Origin: an uncultured Clostridium sp.
GTDB lineage: Bacteria > Bacillota > Clostridia > Lachnospirales > Lachnospiraceae
Assembly (NCBI GenBank): GCA_958349075.1
Contig: CATWBR010000034.1
Span: 1 to 16,760, forward strand
Direction: 5' to 3'
DNA: 16,760 bases
The position numbers were made by a program, and so were the translations under genes. The first letter of the stretch is position 1. Each line of letters starts with the position of its first letter. Below, piece after piece: positions 14,971 to 16,760 of the stretch. Under the pieces are notes generated by a model. The model was not told where the DNA came from. It saw only the letters and a program-made list of their open reading frames with translations, and made no database searches.

Positions 14971-15003
14971 GCATTAAAAAATTTTGCATTAAAAGAATTT
15001 GTC

Positions 15004-15053
15004 ACCGGCCGGGAAGTACAGGGCAGAACCTGCCCTGATTCCTTATGACCGGT
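15004..15053 (-). terminator. Long hairpin, probable terminator of the minus-strand small gene
   Basis: CAGGGCAG (15019-15026) pairs perfectly with CTGCCCTG (15030-15037) over a 3-base loop. It is extended by GGAA (15012-15015) with TTCC (15039-15042) and by ACCGG (15004-15008) with CCGGT (15049-15053). It lies about 50 bases past the stop of the minus-strand gene. On that strand only a broken T-rich tract follows, so termination is likely but not certain. Confidence 0.55.
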
Positions 15054-15100
15054 TTAGAATGTGCGCTGAAGACGGTATAAGATCCGTAAGACGTACCTTA

Positions 15101-15379
15101 TTAGCAGAGGAATCCGCCGCCATTACCGCCGCCGCAGCAGCAGCAGAGCAGGATGATCCAGATCAGGCAGTCACAACCGCCTCCACCGAATCCACCGCCG
15201 CATCCACATCCGCCGCCGCAGTTATGTTCGAAACATCCACCGCCGCCGCCACCGCAACAGCACAGTAAGATGAGAATCAGGAAGATCGAGTTTCCTCCAC
15301 CACCGCATCCACATCCACATCCGCCGCCACAGCTATTCTCACATCCACATCCGCAGTTTGTTGCTGCTAAATCACTCAT
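15101..15379 (-). CDS. Small glycine- and cysteine-rich protein of unknown function
   Basis: A 92-residue protein with 21 Cys and 34 Gly. After MSDLAATN come CGC and CGGGCGCG runs, then a hydrophobic stretch SIFLILILL (31-39) ending in CCC and a Gly6 run. A second, similar unit follows: CGGGCGCGGG, a hydrophobic CLIWIILL (71-78) ending in CCCC, and a Gly-rich tail ending FLC. The protein is therefore an internal duplication. The start is well supported by GGAGGA 7 bases upstream on the minus strand. Similar short proteins occur in Lachnospiraceae under labels such as 'high-cysteine' or 'chorion class' protein, a name from composition only. A structural role such as spore coat, metal binding or membrane association is possible; none is shown. 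No modifying enzyme or exporter is next to it. The real coding strand is favoured by the ribosome site and ordered repeats. Confidence 0.72.
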   Translation of the reverse strand: MSDLAATNCGCGCENSCGGGCGCGCGGGGNSIFLILILLCCCGGGGGGCFEHNCGGGCGCGGGFGGGGCDCLIWIILLCCCCGGGNGGGFLC

Positions 15380-15475
15380 ATTAAGTTCCTCCGAGATTTT
15401 CTTTACACTCCATCCTATGCCCGGCGGCTTGCCACAGTTTCCTGATTTTTAAAATTAAATTTAACGGGAACATGA

Positions 15476-15503
15476 TTGAACATGGTGGAAACTTGTGTAT
15501 AAT
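15476..15503 (+). promoter_or_regulatory. Sigma-A promoter upstream of the alaX gene
   Basis: TTGAAC (15476-15481) and a perfect TATAAT (15498-15503) are separated by 16 bases. Transcription would begin near 15510, about 30 bases before the ATG at 15543. This rules out the GTG at 15495 as the start of the downstream gene. Confidence 0.75.
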
Positions 15504-15542
15504 AGGAGTATCGCGGAACTTTTGAAGGAAAGGATTGTAAAA

Positions 15543-16697
15543 ATGGAAAAGTTATATTACCAGCTTCCCTATGTAAAACAGTTTGAAGCAAAAGTGCTCT
15601 CATGTGAAAAAGGGAAAAAGGGATTTGAAGTGATACTCGATCGGACAGGTTTTTATCCGGAGGGGGGCGGACAGCCGTCCGATACCGGAATGCTGGGAGA
15701 GGGCAGGGTACTGGAAGTCCACGAAAAGGGAGAGGAGATTATCCACTATACGGACCGGGAAGTGCAGGCTGGACGGACTGTTGCCGGTACGGTCGACTGG
15801 GATGGCCGCTTTTCCAATATGCAGCAGCATTCGGGCGAACATATTGTGTCGGGACTCATCCATGGCCGGTACGGTTATGACAACGTTGGTTTCCATATGG
15901 GGCATGAGGAGATGACGATTGATTTAAACGGTTTACTGACCTGGGAACAGCTTATGGAAATCGAAAAAGAGGCAAATGAAGTCGTCTATTCCAATCAGCA
16001 GATAGCCGTTACATATCCGACGGAGGAAGAACTGGCAGAACTCGATTACAGAAGTAAGAAGGAACTGACCGGACAGGTAAGAATTGTGGAGATTCCCGGT
16101 TCCGACTGCTGTGCCTGCTGCGGAACCCATGTGGAACGCACCGGGGAGATTGGCGCGATAAAGTTTCTTTCCATGATTCATTATAAAGGCGGAGTGCGCA
16201 TTTCGATGGTTTGCGGGGCGAAGGCCATGGAGGATTATGACAGAAAAACGGACCAGGCTGCCGCCATTTCCAATTTGCTTTCCGCCAAACCGGACAGGCT
16301 TGCGGAGGCTGTAGAACGGCTTAAGAATGAGGCGGCGGAGAAGGACGTGCGGATCGGCGCGCTGACCAGGGAGCTGTTCGCTTTAAAAGCGGAGAAGTAT
16401 GAAGCGGGACAGAAGCTTCTGCTCGTATTTGAAGACGGTCTTCTGCCGGTGCAGGTGCGTCAGTTTTGTAATCTCCTGCTGGAGGAAGGAAAGGCAGGGA
16501 CGGCCGCCGTTTTTTCACCGGACGGCAGGGGCGGTTACAATTACTGTGCGGGCAGCCGCGTTATCGATATGAAGGAAGCCGGAAAAACGCTGAATGTGAA
16601 GTTAAACGGACGGGGAGGCGGCAGCTCCCAGATGATTCAGGGGGCTTTTGCGGCTTCGGAGGAAGAGATAACAGAAGTATTTAAAGAGTTTTTATAG
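15543..16697 (+). CDS. Alanyl-tRNA editing protein, long AlaX type with DHHA1 domain
   Basis: Free-standing relative of the AlaRS editing domain. It should hydrolyse wrongly charged Ser- or Gly-tRNA(Ala) in the cytoplasm. The 384-residue protein has the N-terminal beta-barrel part with GFYPEGGGQPSDTG (36-49), the zinc-binding QQHSGEHIVSG with H96 and H100, and a second ligand pair Cys192 and His196 in CCACCGTHVERTGEIG. A helical linker follows (about 245-300), then a DHHA1-type C-terminal domain with NGRGGGSSQMIQGAF. The metal site is unusually Cys-rich. The ATG at 15543 is chosen because an AAGGAAAGGA site precedes it and the promoter -10 box overlaps any earlier start. The next gene begins 12 bases after the stop, so the two are probably co-transcribed. 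Confidence 0.93.
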   Translation: MEKLYYQLPYVKQFEAKVLSCEKGKKGFEVILDRTGFYPEGGGQPSDTGMLGEGRVLEVHEKGEEIIHYTDREVQAGRTVAGTVDWDGRFSNMQQHSGEHIVSGLIHGRYGYDNVGFHMGHEEMTIDLNGLLTWEQLMEIEKEANEVVYSNQQIAVTYPTEEELAELDYRSKKELTGQVRIVEIPGSDCCACCGTHVERTGEIGAIKFLSMIHYKGGVRISMVCGAKAMEDYDRKTDQAAAISNLLSAKPDRLAEAVERLKNEAAEKDVRIGALTRELFALKAEKYEAGQKLLLVFEDGLLPVQVRQFCNLLLEEGKAGTAAVFSPDGRGGYNYCAGSRVIDMKEAGKTLNVKLNGRGGGSSQMIQGAFAASEEEITEVFKEFL

Positions 16698-16709
16698 AGA
16701 GGAACTTAT

Positions 16710-16760
16710 ATGGATATAAACCGAGAAACAATGAAAAAGATTATGCTGCTTATTCTATAC
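16710..16760 (+). CDS. Start of a further gene, possibly an AI-2E-type membrane protein (3' end missing)
   Basis: Seventeen codons are visible after a GAGAGGAAC ribosome site: MDINRETMKKIMLLILY, cut by the window edge. The charged start followed by the beginning of a hydrophobic segment resembles AI-2E family transporters of Lachnospiraceae, but 17 residues are too few to be sure. It lies 12 bases after alaX, so it is likely in the same operon. Confidence 0.5.
   Translation, partial: MDINRETMKKIMLLILY

Noticed and set aside
14999..15268. Plus-strand Ala/Thr/Ser-rich open frame opposite the small Gly/Cys protein
   Set aside because: Its composition is the mirror of the GGC/TGC repeats on the other strand. 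It has no good ribosome site and begins in the terminator hairpin region.
15101..15379. Microcin B17-like or other RiPP precursor
   Set aside because: The Gly/Cys content recalls such precursors, but there is no leader-core division, no modification enzyme, no protease or exporter next to it, and two hydrophobic segments are atypical.
15380..15475. Sporulation sigma-type promoter for the small minus-strand gene (CATA-like -10 on the minus strand near 15410-15420)
   Set aside because: The match is incomplete and the -35 side is not convincing, so no promoter is called.

Overview
The window looks like chromosome of an anaerobic gut-type Lachnospiraceae (Clostridium cluster XIVa; Enterocloster or [Clostridium] symbiosum-like). 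This placement is inferred from moderate GC, strong AGGAGG-type ribosome binding sites, protein styles, and a small high-cysteine protein of a kind I associate with that family. All genes but one are on the + strand.

Region 1 (1-6135) is an oligopeptide ABC importer operon, oppB(partial)-oppC-oppD-oppF-oppA, ended by a strong intrinsic terminator. It has two membrane permeases, two ATPases with the Cys-rich C-terminal domain of peptide importers, and a lipoprotein that captures peptide outside the cell. A small palindromic element of about 150 bp sits between oppC and oppD. It has 11-bp terminal inverted repeats and is flanked by a 10-bp direct repeat that includes the oppC stop codon, which is the signature of a MITE-like insertion.

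Region 2 (6206-6747) is a single cyclophilin-type peptidyl-prolyl isomerase gene with its own terminator. Next to it lies a degenerate relative of the MITE-like repeat.

Region 3 (6843-14970) is a cobalamin operon: cobT, cobU, cobS, a YaeR/GloA2-type glyoxalase-family gene, a short cobU-like gene, cbiB, cobD, cbiP and cbiC, ending in a very strong terminator. cbiP amidates the corrin ring. cobD supplies aminopropanol phosphate, which cbiB attaches to form cobinamide. cobU activates cobinamide to GDP-cobinamide, cobT activates the lower ligand base, and cobS joins the two. cbiC is the only ring-building enzyme here, so the rest of the corrin pathway must lie elsewhere if the cell makes B12 de novo. 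I see no B12 riboswitch in front of the operon.

Region 4 (14801-15410) holds a 41-bp palindromic tandem repeat, the operon terminator, an opposing hairpin, and a minus-strand gene for a 92-residue protein with 21 Cys and 34 Gly.

Region 5 (15476-16760) has a good promoter, a long-form AlaX alanyl-tRNA editing protein, and the first 17 codons of the next gene, possibly an AI-2E-type membrane protein.

Most of the window is recognisable metabolism. I found no convincing new multi-gene system. The best leads are the MITE-like element, the small high-cysteine protein, and the two unlike cobU genes in one operon.
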